Part shown: piece after piece, positions 12,319-25,150 of the stretch
Layout of the letters: each line of letters opens with the position of its first letter
Position numbering within the stretch: position 1 is the stretch's first letter
Assembly (NCBI GenBank): GCA_025093985.1
Contig: JACAAK010000006.1
Location: forward strand, 248,001-312,000
Direction: 5' to 3'
DNA length: 64,000 bases
Origin: Calvatia gigantea
Lineage: Eukaryota > Basidiomycota > Agaricomycetes > Agaricales > Lycoperdaceae
The notes under the pieces: model-generated
The model's input: the letters and a program-made list of their open reading frames with translations, nothing else
Told to the model about the DNA's origin: nothing
Database searches by the model: none
Program-made: the position numbers and the translations under genes

Positions 12319-13672
12319 TCATCCATCGGTCAAAATACCCTTCACACCTCCACTCTGCGTCCTCCCTCCATCTCGCCCTTTCCCAGAAAACATCCTCGGT
12401 CCGGTACTCCCACCACCACCACTACCACCAGTCATACTGACCCCAGCCCAACTCTGACTCTCATACCTCCCCCTCTCCCAACTCCGTGTCCCAGGTCCCC
12501 CTGACACACCCACCGGCTCATCATCAAATTCGCCACCATCCCCTGACCCAGGGAATGGGTATGATTCCTGTTGTTGGTGGTAGACACCAGAACCGACAGT
12601 TGCAGACCGAGAAACGGAAGAGGGTATAGAAACAAGAGGGACTGGAACGGGTTTCTTGTCTTTCTTTTTCTTCTTCCGTTCACGTTCGCGGAGGGGGTCG
12701 GTAGTATCAGGTTTAGTACCATGCGATTTCGTTGAACGTGACGTTGAACTAGATTTAGACTTCGCCTTCGACTTGCTCCTCGGATCCTTGGGTATCGTTA
12801 ACGGTTCAGGTGGTGGTGGTGATCTCCGCGGCGTGCTGCGCGAGGGTGATGAAACCTTCTCCTGCTGCTGCACAGTTGGTAATGTCGGTGATGGAGATGG
12901 AGATGACTGCTCAGCCATAATCACAACAGCCGATCCAGCCATAGGGGTCATGACTCCCTGCCCTCCACCACCCTCCTCCTCCTCTTCTGCATCTCCAAGT
13001 CCCAGATCTTCTGAATCAACCCACCCATCCTCAATATCACTCTCCTCATCCTCATCCTCATCCTCACCCTCGCCCTCACCCCCTTCTCGATCGTAGCCAT
13101 GCTCACGGCGAGGTTTATCCCGCGCCCCCGTCAACGTGTCCATTGTCTCCTGTCTCTGCCTCCTTGTCGTCCCCTTCCCCTTACCCGCCGTGACAGCAGC
13201 GGCAGCACTCGTCAGATCAAATCTCGAATTCGGTCCAGGTGTAAGCGCCTCAACGGGATCTTCCTCCGTATCCCCCTCTTGACTTTGACTGTTACTCGAC
13301 GTAGACGTCGAACGGGAAACTGATCCAGGCGGCTCGTAGTATTGTTCTTCCCCTTCCTCCTCCTCCTCCTCGTCTTCGCTAACGTCGTCGTCCGAGGAAT
13401 CACTCAAGAGGATGTTATCATCAGAACCCCTCTTCTTGGTCTTGGCTTTCTTTGGAAGCGGAACCCCAGTATCCTCTCCGAAATCCATGTCCAATTCATC
13501 CTGGTCCCTATCACTCCCACCGAGTTCGTCGTCCTCGTCATCTTCCTCAGGATCCGGCTCCGACATCGACTCAAGTCCCATCATACTCTCATCATCCTCA
13601 AAATCGTCCTGCGCCCAATTTGGGTGTTCATTCTGTATTGAGAAAATACTCCTCGGGAGCTACACGCACAAA

Positions 13673-13705
<33 letters not shown>

Positions 13706-16700
13706 TCAGCATCAACGTCAACGTCACCAGAAAGTCAAAAAAAAAACTCACCTCCTCAACTCTCCGCCTCAAATCCGCCCACTCCTCTACATCTCTACAC
13801 AAAAACCCAAGTAACATACTCGGATCTAACCCACTCAACGGCATCTTCCTCACCCTCTCACAATGATACGTCTTCAACTCCGCCGCGCTATACGACGTAA
13901 CATAATGCTGTTGCAAAGGATCCAATAACCCCTCTGACGTGGTCGTGCTAGCGCTCACGCTCACGCTGGCTGGGGCCGCACCAGTAGATGTAGTAGAGGT
14001 TGTTTGGTTAGACGTGGTGGATGTAGTTGAAGATTGTGATAAGACGACTGATATCGGGATTGGCTGTGTTTGTTGTGCTCGTGCGTGTATATGTGCTTGG
14101 GGAGTCTGTTCCCCTCCTCCTCCTCCTTCGTCACTCCCATCACCACTGCCAGCCTTCAGATCTTGGAACAGGCGACGAAGAAGTTCCATTTCCCCTCCTT
14201 CCACTTCCACGTTCACACCCTCTTCCTCCTCTGGTAACCCCTCCTGGCTCCTTGCCCTTGCACCTTCCCTAGAACTCTCCTCCGAAAGCTCCCTCTGAAG
14301 CGGGCTAGGCGACATAGGTGCATGATGAGACGCCGAACTGGCCGAAGGCGACGTCGGGATTCTTCCATGTGATCCAGGTGGGGATGTAGACATAGACGTA
14401 GACGTGGATGTAGGGGAAGAAACATGATACGAAGCCGAAGTCCGGTCTTTCCTCGTCGATTTCTTCCTTCTCGTCTTGTCCTTCTCTTTCTCCTTATCAC
14501 CACCACCATTACGCGGAAGATCTCGAACGAACCTCCCTCACATCCTCCCTCCCAAAAATCGGTACCGGCTTCCCATCCCTCGAAAAAGGAGATAAAGACG
14601 AAGAGCGTAAAGGAATAGCAGGTCTCGCATGATGCGGGTCGAGGTAAAACAAATTATCAGCCTGCGATCCGACGAAGTAGTACGAGCTACTCGGTCGGCC
14701 ACCCGCTATGCCTACTGATTGCGGGAACGTAAACAGCATCTACACCAACAACCCGTATACTTAGTTTTCAAATCACCGTAATGAGGGGGGGGGACGCAAC
14801 GCACCTTGATAGTATCGTAATATATCGGATTAACACCAGTCTATACCCAACCTCAGCCCAACCAACACCAATACAGGTCTATCTCCCCACATATGCGTGT
14901 TATTACTCTTGTGAGGCTTCATCCCTGGCGATTGAGCCGGATCAGGGGGTGTATGAGAAGCGAGGAATACGTCAGTCTGTGACAGAACGCCATCTTTGGC
15001 TACTGAGACGCCTAATTCTGCTCCAGGAAATTCGTTTGTCAGTCGTCTATTAAAATCGGGTATGAGTATATGTCATTTTAACTACATGCGTGGGGTTACG
15101 CACTTGATAGCACCAGCCGCAACACTAGGCCCGAACCACTGTCCCACATCCGTTCCTAACTCTTTCCCCGCAAGTGCCATCCTATGGACAGAAAACGGAG
15201 CTTCAGGGGAAGGCGTATCAAAAAACCAAGTGAGAACCTGAACGTAAGTCGCGTAATCTGCTGTATATATCGGGTATGGCGGTCTCCTCCATTCTAAAAT
15301 AAAACCAAAGTCAAATTAAGAAAAGAACATCATACGAGTGAGAAAAGGCAATATTATACGCACCTCGACCCAAATGTGCGTGAATCAACGCACTAGGCGA
15401 GTAAAGACTGTCCGGTACGAAGCATACATCCCCACCCTGTATCGCTCGACCACGTTTTCTCGCCACCCCAATGCCAACGACTCTTCTGTGGGCTCGCTGC
15501 CACCGCACCACCAGCACCAGTACCCTCCACCCCACCACCACTACCAACACTACCACTGGGAGTAGTAGTCGCGCATAGATCCACTAGATGTAATATCTTT
15601 AATCGGTTGTGAGAAATGCGAACGATACGTAAGCCATATCCTCGATATAAAATCGATGTAAAACACCGGAGGCCAATGCGCAGCTGGGTTATGTTTGTTA
15701 CCACCACCACCGCTATTGTTAGCAGAGGAAGAAGAGGATGATGCGGACGACGATGAGCCAGGATGTTGTTGTTGTTGATGATGATTGTTGTTGCAACGCC
15801 GCCAAAGCCAAATCTGCATTGGAGATTATAGAAGGACCTCGATGAACGGAAACTGGACGGTGGAGATGCTACACCCCTCCTCGCGTTCGCGCGGAGCGAA
15901 ACACCATCCTGTTGCCCCTGCCCCTGTCCCTGTCCCTGCAGCTGCTTGTGGTTGTTGCTGCGGAGAAACAGGCGATGGAGGTTCATACCCCTGGATGTTT
16001 AACCCCAAGTAACCATATCGGATCCGTACACTTATCCGGTGTAGCATCACTATCCAACAAATACCGCATCGCTTTATCCAAGTGGCCCTTTCCGTGTTTG
16101 GCTACAGTGAGAAAAGCTGCGGCTTTACTTTTGGGTGAGGATTGGGAGAGGAGGTTGGGGAGGGAGAGGTCTGTTGTAGGATGAGCTGAAGGTGTGCGAG
16201 AACCAGCCTGAGAGACGTGAGGAGAGGTCTGAACGTTGTTGTTGTAATTGTTGGGGTTGTGGTTGTTGATAGTGAGGGATTATTGCTGCTGATGTAGTCA
16301 CGGATGGAGGAGCGGTGGAGGCTTGGGTGTGTGTCGAGCGTGGACGAGGGATGGCGACTGGTTCTACTATCACAGGTGTCTCCTCTGCATCAACACCACC
16401 ACCCGTAACTATCACACCAGCCTCAGACGCTTTCATGTCTCTGTCTCTGTCCTTGTCTTTATCCTTGTCTTTATCTTTATCTTTGTCTTTGTCCTTGTCC
16501 CGCCGGCCGAGAAACTTGCTTCCCCCCTTTACGTATCTTCGACGAACCAGGCGTAGATGGCGGATGATGTGGGTGGTGTGGGTCTATCGAGGTAGACGCC
16601 GCGCTGTTCGCGATACTACTCCCTCCAGTACTACCAAACGTCAGCGTCGGATCCGTCGCCTGACTTTGGCCGGTCACGATTCTGTCTTTGTAGGAATTTG

Positions 16701-16813
16701 GGTAATTTGGATGTGGAAGACGCTAGAGCCGCCGCCGCCGGTGTTGATGTTGAAGCATGTGTTGATGACGAGGTCGGCGAGGTCGGGGAGTGCCTTGCCG
16801 GCTTGCTCGACAT
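12319..16813 (-). CDS. ATG4: Cysteine protease ATG4 (peptidase C54), autophagy
   Basis: ATG4 cleaves the C-terminus of ATG8 and later releases ATG8 from phosphatidylethanolamine during autophagosome formation in the cytosol. The ATG at 16811-16813 begins [10 protein letters not shown], followed by a Ser/Thr-rich N-terminus, a Lys-Asp repeat, then the C54 core in order: [20 protein letters not shown] (~16070-16020), [15 protein letters not shown] (~15650-15600), [18 protein letters not shown] with the catalytic Cys (~15440-15390), [17 protein letters not shown] (~15180-15130), the [15 protein letters not shown] loop and [10 protein letters not shown] with the catalytic Asp-Pro-His (~14720-14610). 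A further conserved piece, [21 protein letters not shown], lies near 13850-13800. The last exon adds about 420 residues of acidic, Ser- and Lys-rich low-complexity sequence ending GILTDG, so the protein is much longer than yeast or animal ATG4. Several introns. One-base slips occur in a C6 run at ~16522-16527 and a C4 run at ~15988-15991; in a conserved gene, sequencing error is the simplest reading. Confidence 0.9.
13675..13703. repeat. (CA)n microsatellite in an ATG4 intron
   Basis: About 14 uninterrupted CA units lie in the intron between the exon ending [14 protein letters not shown] and the exon beginning [11 protein letters not shown]. This is an ordinary microsatellite, likely polymorphic. 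Confidence 0.95.
16437..16500 (-). repeat. Hexanucleotide minisatellite coding for a Lys-Asp run in ATG4
   Basis: Variants of GACAAA/GACAAG (on the minus strand) repeat about ten times and encode alternating Lys and Asp next to FLGRRD. It lies in the poorly conserved N-terminal region before the protease core, so length variation should be tolerated. Confidence 0.85.
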
Positions 16814-17760
16814 GTGTGTTAGAAAGGGATGGAGGGAAGGGAGGGAAGGGAGGGAATTAGTATATGGTAGGTTGATGTTGATGTTGATGATGGATGTGGG
16901 ATGTGGAGTGCAGTGAAGTTTGTTGTGTTTGTCAGATTTGTCACCCAACCCTTTGCATACATAGGCCTGATCTTGGCTCCCCACAATTTCAAACCCAAGC
17001 ACTGGTACTTACACCGTTATCGACCTGGGGCCATGTTACCCTATTTCAACGACCCTTCAACGCCACGTTTACACACACCATCCTTTTTAAAATTCAACTA
17101 CAACAGCACTCGCTTCCGATCTACGTACACTTTACCTGCCCTGCTTGCTCGGCTCATAAATCTCCTTTTCTCACGGCAGTATTAAACGAGAGTAAGACCC
17201 CATCCGTGACGTGCTTCTGTCTAAACTTCACGCCCTCCATTCTTCAATCAACCGCACATAGTGCTTCAAGGGGGTCGGGCTTACATACATAGTGCGCGGA
17301 CCGAGGCACCCATTCAGGAGATCACTGGACCTCTACAGCCAAGCTTCCACCACCACCCCGTTTAGGCCGGAGTGCCCATCTGGCGCCTGACCGTGATTGG
17401 ACTGACAAGCATCCTTTTCATTGTATGGGGCCAGCGACCAATCGAAAGCCTTTCGATGAATGATCTTGTACGACTCTCGGAACTGGCAAGAACATCGTCC
17501 TTAGACTTAGAGGAAAAACCCGGCGACCATCTTACGAAAGTCTACAGCACACGTCTTCTTCTTCACATTTTATACATTAATCGCCGACGTCCCTCAGTGT
17601 TACTCGTTTCCTTCTAATGCTGACTTCCAAGAGAAGTGAACATTCTTGAAATCATAATGGCAGTCTATCGTATGCGACAAGAAGAAACAGCTTCACCGCC
17701 CCATCTCCCTCTTAATACAAAAAGATATCCGAGGTTAAACGCAACAAAATCCCCGTGGTC
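16814..17760. other. Intergenic upstream of ATG4
   Basis: Contains the ATG4 5' region. No other gene is recognised; short frames on both strands have no recognisable sequence. Confidence 0.45.
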
Positions 17761-18174
17761 CGGTGATAGTATTTGAGTTCATTGTCGAGAACAACGATGG
17801 CGCGCCCGGGGCGGAAAAATCGGCGGACACCCACCATTGATTAATATCGATTGATTGGTGGGTGGTCCGTGAACCGGATCGGGATGTCCCGTCGCAACTG
17901 GACACCAGCAAGTGGTTGGGTGGCGGTGGATAGGCGCCGGGAGTGGCGATGAGTCGTGGTGAGCGGGCAGGAGGGAGGCGTGGGAACGGCGGGGGCGGCG
18001 TTATTGGTGACGTGATGGGGTAATGATGGGCAGCGGTAGGCGGGAATACATTGGCAACAGGATACTAAGTCCCTGTTTTGAAGCGTCCTCTATTGGTACT
18101 ATGAGGAAACTTAGCTAAACCTGTCTTGTTAGACAGGGAGGTGACCCCTATACCTCCCTGCCTAACTAGACCGG
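17761..18174 (+). repeat. Dispersed non-coding repeat, copy 2 of 2, with paired hairpins
   Basis: Diverged copy of 2222-2640, same orientation. Shared blocks include GAGTTCATTGTCGAGAACA, CCGTGAACCGGATCGGGATG, the G-rich tract, CTATGAGGAAA, GCTAAACC and AGACCGG. The hairpins are conserved in shape but not sequence: CCTGTC (18120-18125) pairs with GACAGG (18132-18137), and the overlapping CAGGGAGGT (18134-18142) pairs with ACCTCCCTG (18152-18160). It lacks about 130 bp that copy 1 may have before the shared part. Confidence 0.6.
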
Positions 18175-19850
18175 GTAAATGGGCCGATCAGGTGCTTAAC
18201 ATACCGTCGCCGAGAGAGACATGGTCTATTTTTTGATGAGCACCTGCCATATTCTGAGATGAACCCGGGGTCCTGGGACTCCGTGACAGACTGTTCATCA
18301 TACGACCTTGTTATTTCCCCATCAAAATCTAATATATATTATGATGAAGATATTATTTCACAAGTATTCAGTCCAGTACACCTGGGCTTTCGTACGATAG
18401 CTGAAATATTCCATGGTGTAATTACTCAGTTAACGGGGAGATACGCACTTGAATTGCACTCTAAGGCGAGCTGTTCCAACTCTCACTTTCACTCTTTCAT
18501 TTACAGATGTGGTACTACATTTACACAATTTAACGCCCTGGTTCCCCGATAGTTTGTTGGAAATTCTTATTGTACTCGGGTCAAACTCGAAATTTTGTGG
18601 TACCTATCTACTTTACGTATACTTGCAGTGTTTCAAGGCGGGGCAAGCAGAACTTGTTAGATTTTCACACAGTGCTACATATTTTGATCTATTGATGCAT
18701 TGATGGGTATTATTTTGAACTAAGTTTTCGGCACTCAGAGTGGGTTGTAACCTCGAACGGACATCTAGAGACATGTATGATGTCTCACGAATAAATAATT
18801 CGAGCTAAACGATGTTAATTTCTTTATTTTGAGAGCCCAAGTTTTGCGGTGGGTGGGCTGTGAATGCCGTCTGCCCCCTTGTCGGGCGTACGTTGCGGGG
18901 AATACCGCTAGTGGGCAGTTGTAGAGGTTACTTACCCACGGTCTTTTTTTCACATTTTAGACTCTCTGTGTGACGAGCGGCAGGCCACATGACATCATAT
19001 CAAGACCCCATCAGCATTTCACTGATGAAAAACCATGTCCCTCTCGGCGGCGGTATTAACAAGGACGCTTCTGGTGATATTGTTAGGATCACCTATTCTG
19101 TTGAGATCGCGAGGTTTCTTTCCTGATTAGTATATTAGATACTCAAGCAAAACAAGGGCGTACCGTGAACGATATACATTCAATCCCGGATGGTTTGCTT
19201 AATCGCTACTTTCTACATCCCGTTCACTCCCTCCTTGAGGATGAGGTGATATCTTCTCATATTCACGTTGAGGATCGGTGGGTTTATTTGACCTGAGGGT
19301 ACGTTTCGAGCAACGCCAACTTACTTCAGGTATCGGTGTTCTCAGCCTATAAATCGACCTCCAGAACTTGCGACTCCATCAGTTTGATTTCCAAAAATTG
19401 AGGCCCCATCCTTTGGAGCATCACAGGAAATCATGCGATCACAGGATAGGGGATAGGGGGACCTAACGAGTAACTCAACAGTGCTGGTAGGGTAACGTAT
19501 TTGAAGTTTGGTCCCCGGCCCCTTCATTGACCTTTCTGCCACGTCTGTATCAGCAAGAAGGAGAATCAACGGCAGATCCGACTCTCATTAGCCCTGCGTG
19601 ATCTGGAAAGTCGTATTTTTGTTTTACTGAGTTTGATATCGAAGCAGTAGTTCTTGAATATACAGGTTGATGTCATCTCATAGAAGACCATGTTGGCGAT
19701 ATGCCATTTGACTGGTTGGTACACTCCGCAAAAGCTGAAACATTGATTTACGGCGCATTTGTTCATCATAAGGGACAAAAATAAGCTGTCAGTTGGGTAT
19801 TTGAACGAGCGGCGCATTGCTCTAATGTTAAGCATTCAGAACTTACATTC
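18175..19850. other. AT-rich intergenic stretch
   Basis: I find no gene, tRNA or repeat shared with the rest of the window. It includes the 5' flank of the membrane protein gene that starts at 19851. Confidence 0.4.
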
Positions 19851-21079
19851 ATGTCTTGCACACCCGACCCCACAATCCTCAACCCTGACACTTACTTGAA
19901 CCACCTCCCACCGGACCAAGCAAAACAATTCGAAGATCTAAGAAATGTCTACATTGCCGTGCTGGGTGTCAGTACAACAACCTACCCTTTTGAGATTCCT
20001 TTGTTAACGCGGTGGTTTTAACAGGCTGTCGCATGCGACATTTTATCATATATCCCAGAAGACGTCAGAATCATCAGACGATGCAGTGGGTTGATTACCA
20101 CGACATGCTTCGCCCTAGTGAGGTAAATCCGAACAGGAAAGTGAATTTGTGCACAATGGATTGACGAAGCCATCCAGGATCTTCGCTCTTGCTTACTTGG
20201 CCATGTGGGTTGCCCAGTTGAGTGAGTGGCTGCCGATGTTATGATTAAGACTTGACTTTACGATTAATTAACCTTAAGCAAACCCGGTCCCAAATTGTCA
20301 TGGTGCAGCAATCGCTGAGGGTATTTTATGTACCCTCACAATGGGCATCACTTCGTTCTTGTTTTTACGGAGGGTGCAAGCAGTCTACACCGGCAACCGC
20401 TGGGTCTACTGGGTCTTCGCTATATTGTGGCTTGGAACGAGCAGTTTAGTCATCGTGTTGGTTCCTGGTGCGGAACTTGGGTCACTTCCCGGAACGGGTT
20501 ACTGCGATTTATACAGGGCGGAGAGCTATGTCCCCATTATTAATTTCATGCCGGCAGTTTTCGATACCCTTGTTTTCTTTGCAATCTCGTATAGGATCGC
20601 GTTCCGACATAATCGGATGCTCGGGCCCAAACTCTGTTGGGCGAGTTCCTGGTTCTCTGCGAGGACCCTACCGGTGTTATCAAAGACTATTCTTCAAGGT
20701 GGCCAACAGTATTACCTGTTAGTGGTTTTTCTCTCATAAATGGTTGACCTCTCATGTCTTAAATCGAACTAAAAGTATCACCTTCGGTCTTAACATCTTC
20801 GTTGGGGCATTTTCATTTAACCCCCTGATCCCTCCAACGCACCGAGTGCTTCTTACTGTTCCCGCTGTCGCATTTTCTGCGTGCTTGGCTTGCCGTGCAC
20901 ACAGAATCATGGTGGAAGCGTATTATTTTAACGGCGATGAAGAGACTCCCTCTGTTTTGTCTACTCTCGAGTTCAATGATTCCGGTCCCGATTCAGTCGT
21001 CATTTCACGTAATGTTGTTCAAGTAGAAAATGGCCCCGTTGAGCCCAAGAGGCTAGGCATAGCGATTGAAAGGGTTTGA
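19851..21079 (+). CDS. Multi-pass integral membrane protein, Agaricomycete type, function unknown
   Basis: Five exons join without any frame break: 19851-19967, 20025-20122, 20178-20221, 20279-20717 and 20776-21079. The start MSCTPDPTILNPDTYL is the first Met of the frame. Hydrophobic segments include ITTTCFALVRIFALAYLAMW, GILCTLTMGITSFLFL, WVYWVFAILWLGTSSLVIVL, FMPAVFDTLVFFAISYRI and ITFGLNIFVGAFSFN, giving about six or seven passes, with a hydrophilic C-terminal tail of about 60 residues. The conserved-looking FLFLRRVQAVYTGNRWVYW loop is typical of large uncharacterised membrane protein families in mushroom fungi. It is not a match to DUF6534 at 31.5 kb. A receptor-like role is possible but unsupported. 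Confidence 0.75.
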
Positions 21080-23167
21080 CAGAGCACTAGGAGGAAGTTA
21101 GTTATTTTGGCCCTTGTAGCCTAACTCGCTTGTACTGTATTATATTGTATTACCCGATTCTTTGGAAATTTGGCATTTTGTTTGGTTGCTCCGAGCACAA
21201 GCTCTCGGCTTGCGTTACTTACAGTCTTCAAAACTGGTATATGGTCATCTATCACGCAAACGCGGGGTCCCCTCACATATTGCGGTAAAGGTCCCGTTTC
21301 TCTTCCCTTTTTCCGTCTGTTGCATCCAACCGATGGTCTCAATCGTGCGAACGGATGGACGTCTAGGCGAATATTCTGAGGAATTGGTCCGCCAATCCGC
21401 TGTATGTAGTATACCGTTCCGTGTTCTCACCACGACCATTATATACTTCTTTTCAATGCATACTGAAGGTGATAGAGACAGCCTTCACGACCAGGACCCG
21501 CCAACGAATATTAATGGATCCTTGGTTGGATAGACCAACGACATCCAACACAGGGCTCGGCGAATCAGCGATACTTGATTAACACGACGAGTTACTGGAC
21601 CCAAATTTCCTTCCAAGCCCACACTTCTGGTGTTGTGGTCAGTGCTATGGGGCGTACTGTAAGCCTGCGCGTATGCAGACGTCACTCACGAGAACAGTCG
21701 AGTAAGCAGGCACGGGCGGTGTATTGGACGAGTTGTGAATACGCGTATACAAATGAGCAGTTGTGATGATCAAAGTAATGGGAAAAGGGGCGAGGATCAG
21801 TATCGGTATCGCTTACGTACGGTTTCCTGTTTCGGTGATTACGCTAGCACGATCGTTGAATGTTGACCGTTGTAAGTCCATGCTTACACGTACTCAACCT
21901 TGGTCTCGTCAGTGCCGCTGGGCATCCTGGAGATGAAATTTGAGACCGATGCTTTAATCTGGTCTGGGGTTGGGAGTATATTGGAACTCGATCACTAGAA
22001 GCACAAGAACTATAGATACACTCCACGAAGCCACGATCAACGTTGAGAGCTATTGTACAGGAGAGCGTGGTGCAAAAAGTCAGGTGTTCTGATCGTATGC
22101 AGATTTTCAGAATTGGCGGAGGCGCTGGATGTGACCGTCGGAAACGCAGGTTCTGGATTAAAGAAATAAGTATGTGCCGGGGTACTATCACCGTCTGTTG
22201 AATCTGAATATCAGACTTTAGAGTGTTCCGGCGGTCCCTATCATCAGCGACAGGATGGTCGCCAGTATGTGAGGGCAATTTGAGATAGGTATCTCCACGG
22301 GTCGAGTGTGGTATTAATTAATTAATATGACAGTGGTGGTCATAACCCCAACGTGAGCTTGCAGCACAGAAAGTCTGAGAAGGAGAAGGATCGTAGGATG
22401 ATCTTAACGCAGCAGTGACCTTCCTGCTTGAACAGATGCGGTGGCTACTGCGGTGCACAACTATGTACAATCGGACTGCCAGGAACAAAAAAGGGGGGAA
22501 GAAAGCCCGGAGTTGGGACATCTTATGTTGCCTGAATCTTGAACACCAGCCTATTCCACGAAAAGAGGATTTCCCCATGCTTGCTATGCATGCACCCCCA
22601 CGATTCAAGCCGACAACCGATCGATCGATGGTCGTTGCCTCCTTCCGATTCCGATATGCCCAACCACAACACCTCACGGCAAGCCACTCTCTCTTCCTAC
22701 CTCCTTTTAATCGCTGCTTTCTGAAGTGGGTAAATAGCCCTATTTCAATCCCTGTTTGGCAACCTCATCGCAAGCTTCTTGGTACAAAACTCGCAGTTGA
22801 GGTTCTTGTACCCCCCAACCAGCCAACTTAATGGGGCGTTGGTCGTTCAGAACCAAACCGACATAAGGAGTCCTCGTCGCAACTTTGTGGGTTGCGGAGA
22901 GGTGATGCACAGAAAGCGAGGAGATATTCCGACTCTCCTATTGCTTGTGGTAGATTCGTAGGCTCGTGAAAAATTGGGACAGTCACCGCTGCATCTGCAT
23001 TGATGTGCTCCAACGCTGGTGGCGACGTATCATCCAATAAAAAAACCATTAAACATACAGAAATCAGTGAAGGAATCCAGGCCTGGTGGGTACATAAGTA
23101 TCGTCAGTGGCGAAGTGGTATTGAGGACAACTTAAAAAGACGTCTCAAAGAAAGGAGAGGGAAGGAG
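21080..23167. other. Intergenic, no gene recognised
   Basis: Only short, unconvincing frames. Around 22600-22700 some sequence (CCTTCCGAT.CCGATATGCCCAACCACA) resembles 24450-24480, suggesting that the duplicated repeat described at 23168 once extended further left. Confidence 0.35.
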
Positions 23168-23925
23168 AATACCTTTTTTAAGCGCAACGCCGTATTTACG
23201 GGGGACAAGAACTAAACATTGATCCGAAGTACTACATACTTCGGTCAAAGGGGGGAGAAACCAGATTCACCGATGTCTTCCTTGAATACTCTTTTGTGTC
23301 CCAATAATAGATCCCATGGCGCCCGAGTGTATCCGGAGGTGCTGAACCATAGGTTTGAAGTTGCTAAGCTACATTTATTTTTTGGGGGGATGTCATCTGC
23401 AGCCACCAGTTCACCAACGAACTTGCCGTCAAATCCGAAACAGGGCACTGCGATCTTTTGGCTCGCATACCGTAACTCAATATCTCCAATTTGGCTCTTT
23501 GCCAAATACTTAGCCGTTGGAGGAAAAATTTTGACGTTGGGAATCGGGCCTCGTGCACTTCCGGAGTCGGGTACACTGTATTAAGAATAGACCATCCCCT
23601 TCAGTAACCCATTAAAGGAAATAATAGTTTATTTCAAGGCACCCTCGCAGTCGTGTTGTTGGCAGATGCTTGCCGTTTTGCCCTGCCAGGCGGCAGAGCC
23701 GGGAACTGCCGGCAGATGGCAAATGCTCATGGGCAGAAGGGGTGGGACCAAAACTCAGAGGCTAAATGCACAAAAACAAACCCTGTCCTTATTTGGGTAA
23801 ACCCAAACACTTGTGGAGCTCCACTCCCACCTCTTCACCTCAACGCCAACCCCCCGGGACACTTCTTGAGCCTGGAAGTGGCGAACTTCGGGGGAAAAAA
23901 ATCGACCTCCTGCGTAGACTCCTAC
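23168..23925. repeat. Diverged duplicated repeat, copy 1
   Basis: Aligns by eye with 24542-25150 in the same orientation. Shared landmarks in order: GCAACGCCGTATTTAC, ACTTCGGTCAAA, AATAATAGATCCCA, CCGAGTGTAT.CGGAG, TGCCGTCAAAT.CGAAACAGG, GAGGAAAAATTTTGAC, GGGCCT.GTGCACTTCCG, TTATTTCAAGG and TGTCCTTATTTGGG. On the minus strand both copies retain a weak common peptide (AKSQ/AKNQ..DI..CFxFDGK), so a coding element may have been the source. I do not recognise it. Confidence 0.65.
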
Positions 23926-24541
23926 CCAGTCACATGGGACGCTCTTATATAAGCGGACGTTGATCCGAAGTGATACCGAAACTTCGTCAACTGCTAACGC
24001 GTCCCGGTTCCACCACCTACTCATAACCCCCTCTTACACTTATTGGGATCAAGTCACCAGCTCGCATTTCTTTTAACAAGCTCTATCCGACAATCCCCAA
24101 CCTCATCATCATAATGCAACCGCTAGCTCAAGCGCATTCTGATGCTCAACGCCGCCAGAACGTGTACGAGTGATGGCTGATGATCGGTGATGACGCTACG
24201 CAGGCGATGATGACTTCTTTCTCGTTCCGTGCTCGGGGGTGGGGAACTCCGCCTTTAAACCCTCCTAAATATTTTCCACATGGCACAAAACCCGAATACC
24301 GAAACACACAACGGCCCCCATCTCTCTAATCTTAAGGAGGAATCTTGGGTGTCGCCCAATTCCTATTTGACAACCCCTCGTCGTAGCCCTCCCGGCGCAA
24401 AAACACCTCCTGTGTCTAACCCAAAGAGCGATCGACGCCCGTTTCCCCTTCCGATGCGCTCAACCACAGCACAAGAATCGAGGCAATCCAGAAATGCGTC
24501 TCGGGGACAGGACAGAGAGGAGACGAGAAACAGCGAATTAC

Positions 24542-25150
24542 TTACCCTTTTTCAGAGCAACGCCGTATTTACAGGAGGTGAGAGCCATCGGTCCGGAGAA
24601 GAACTACGTACTTCGGTCAAATCGGAGAGAATCCAGATTCAACGTCTTCCTCTACTCCATCGTGTCCCGAGTAATAATAGATCCCACATCGTCCGAGTGT
24701 ATTCGGAGATGTCGACGAAATACAGTTTTTGAGGTTGCTTAGCTACATCCTCTTTTTTTTGTGGATGACATCTGCTGTCACCAGTTCAGCTATACCAACG
24801 AACCTTGCCGTCAAATTCGAAACAGGACAACACGGTGCGATCCTGTAGTTTGCATAACATAATGTTGATATCTTCATTTTGGTTCTTTGCCGAGTAGCTG
24901 TCTGAGGAAAAATTTTGACATCGGGTATCGGGCCTTGTGCACTTCCGTAATCTACAGCCCTTATCGCAACTCGTGCAAAAAAAATACTGTTTATTTCAAG
25001 GATCCTTCGCAGCTGCCCTTAAACGGTTATGTACTGTCCTTATTTGGGCCACACCTATGTTCCCACTACTTCAACCCAACCCCAACTCCAACCCCTGGCG
25101 ACATTTATTAAATTATTGCAGAAAAAAAACAGACCTCTTGCGGAGAATCG
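24542..25150. repeat. Diverged duplicated repeat, copy 2
   Basis: Second copy of the repeat at 23168-23925, about 1.2 kb downstream and in direct orientation. It carries many substitutions and small indels relative to copy 1 and is shorter in the part after TTATTTCAAGG. No intact reading frame. Confidence 0.65.

Noticed and set aside
12656..13900. Plus-strand coding over the Ser-rich region opposite ATG4
   Set aside because: These frames are mirror effects of low-complexity codons in the ATG4 tail; no conserved motif and no intron logic.
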